Shown here piece after piece: positions 6,316-6,486 of a stretch of DNA of 6,486 nucleotides (positions are counted from its first letter, which is position 1; every line of letters begins with the position of its first letter). Source of the stretch: Nitrososphaerales archaeon (lineage in GTDB: Archaea; Thermoproteota; Nitrososphaeria; Nitrososphaerales; UBA183). Made by a program: the position numbers and the translations under genes. Where the stretch lies: contig JASIEW010000049.1 in assembly GCA_030045755.1 (NCBI GenBank), positions 1-6,486 on the forward strand, written 5' to 3'. The notes beneath the pieces are model-generated. The model made no database searches and had not been told where the DNA came from. It saw only the letters and a program-made list of their open reading frames with translations.

Positions 6316-6333
6316 CTTCGGTCCAACTTCGGT
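6316..6333 (+). repeat. Direct repeat CTTCGGT x2, possible regulator site
   Basis: CTTCGGT occurs at 6316-6322 and again at 6327-6333, exactly 11 bases apart, about one helical turn. It lies 27-44 bases upstream of the TATA box at 6360, where archaeal activators commonly bind. The repeat is seen; the regulatory role is an inference from spacing. Confidence 0.25.
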
Positions 6334-6359
6334 TCTGTTTTCTCCGACGCACAGCGACG

Positions 6360-6367
6360 TATAAATA
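6360..6367 (+). promoter_or_regulatory. TATA box of the rightward gene
   Basis: TATAAATA is a near-consensus archaeal TATA box set in a GC-rich background. Transcription would begin near 6388-6392, giving about a 36-40 base leader to a GTG at 6428 or about 65 bases to an ATG at 6455. With the leftward element at 6250-6257 it makes this a divergent promoter region. Confidence 0.5.
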
Positions 6368-6427
6368 TGGGACTGGGAGCGGGCACGAAAACCTCGATGA
6401 AATCGATTGGGCAAGTTGCTAGCGTTC

Positions 6428-6486
6428 GTGAACATTTTCGTCGATTCGCCTCTGATGGACAACGTAGTTAGCTCCCTGAAGGAACT
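6428..6486 (+). CDS. Unidentified protein, first ~20 codons only (3' truncated by window edge)
   Basis: Downstream of the TATA box one frame stays open to the window end. From GTG at 6428 it encodes V-N-I-F-V-D-S-P-L-M-D-N-V-V-S-S-L-K-E-L; an ATG at 6455 is the other likely start, and in-frame TTG codons at 6407 and 6416 are possible. This frame closes upstream at a TGA at 6398-6400. No clear ribosome-binding site precedes either main start. About 20 residues are too few to identify a family. The competing frame from ATG at 6367 or 6397 stops at 6469-6471. The call rests on promoter position and open frame only. Confidence 0.35.
   Translation, partial: MNIFVDSPLMDNVVSSLKE

Noticed and set aside
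6395..6478. Possible C/D box guide RNA (CGATGA, CTGATGG and CTGA elements)
   Set aside because: The first box deviates from RTGATGA and is over 50 bases from the next CTGA, too far for a C/D' guide; no terminal stem pairs the ends.

Overview
This window is most likely from a GC-rich archaeon. The evidence is TATA-like elements about 30-70 bases upstream of several starts, with no bacterial -35/-10 pairs seen. Starts are often GTG or TTG, and the protein families are common in archaea (a B12-type radical SAM protein, a TSUP permease paired with DUF1634, a lone LigB-fold protein). I cannot name the lineage from sequence alone. No rRNA, tRNA, CRISPR array, insertion sequence or integration site was seen.

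Layout. The left edge (2-1126, + strand) holds a short operon: the 3' end of a probable metallo-beta-lactamase-fold hydrolase, then, after 27 bases, a complete LigB-type extradiol dioxygenase-fold protein. It converges, with only 28 bases between, on a run of five minus-strand genes from 6218 down to 1155. In transcription order these are a B12-type radical SAM enzyme, a P-loop kinase-like protein of the HPr kinase/PEP carboxykinase fold, a TauE/SafE (TSUP) anion permease, a DUF1634 three-helix membrane protein, and a HAD-superfamily hydrolase. At the right edge (about 6219-6486) lies a divergent promoter region with a clear TATA box facing right and the first codons of a probable rightward gene cut by the window end.

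How the genes may work together. The permease and the DUF1634 protein are almost certainly one unit: 16 bases apart, with a strong ribosome-binding site on the second gene, and a pairing known from other genomes. The radical SAM protein and the kinase-like protein are adjacent and codirectional, but the kinase has its own TATA-like element, so a shared pathway is plausible rather than shown. This pair is the most interesting part of the window, because neither has an obvious substrate nearby and kinases of this fold act in regulation, in amino-acid or cofactor metabolism, and in some peptide-modification systems. The HAD hydrolase has a Gly in place of the usual second catalytic Asp and follows a hairpin, so it may be expressed separately. 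Most of the window is coding; no gene-free stretch on the left or centre exceeds about 80 bases.
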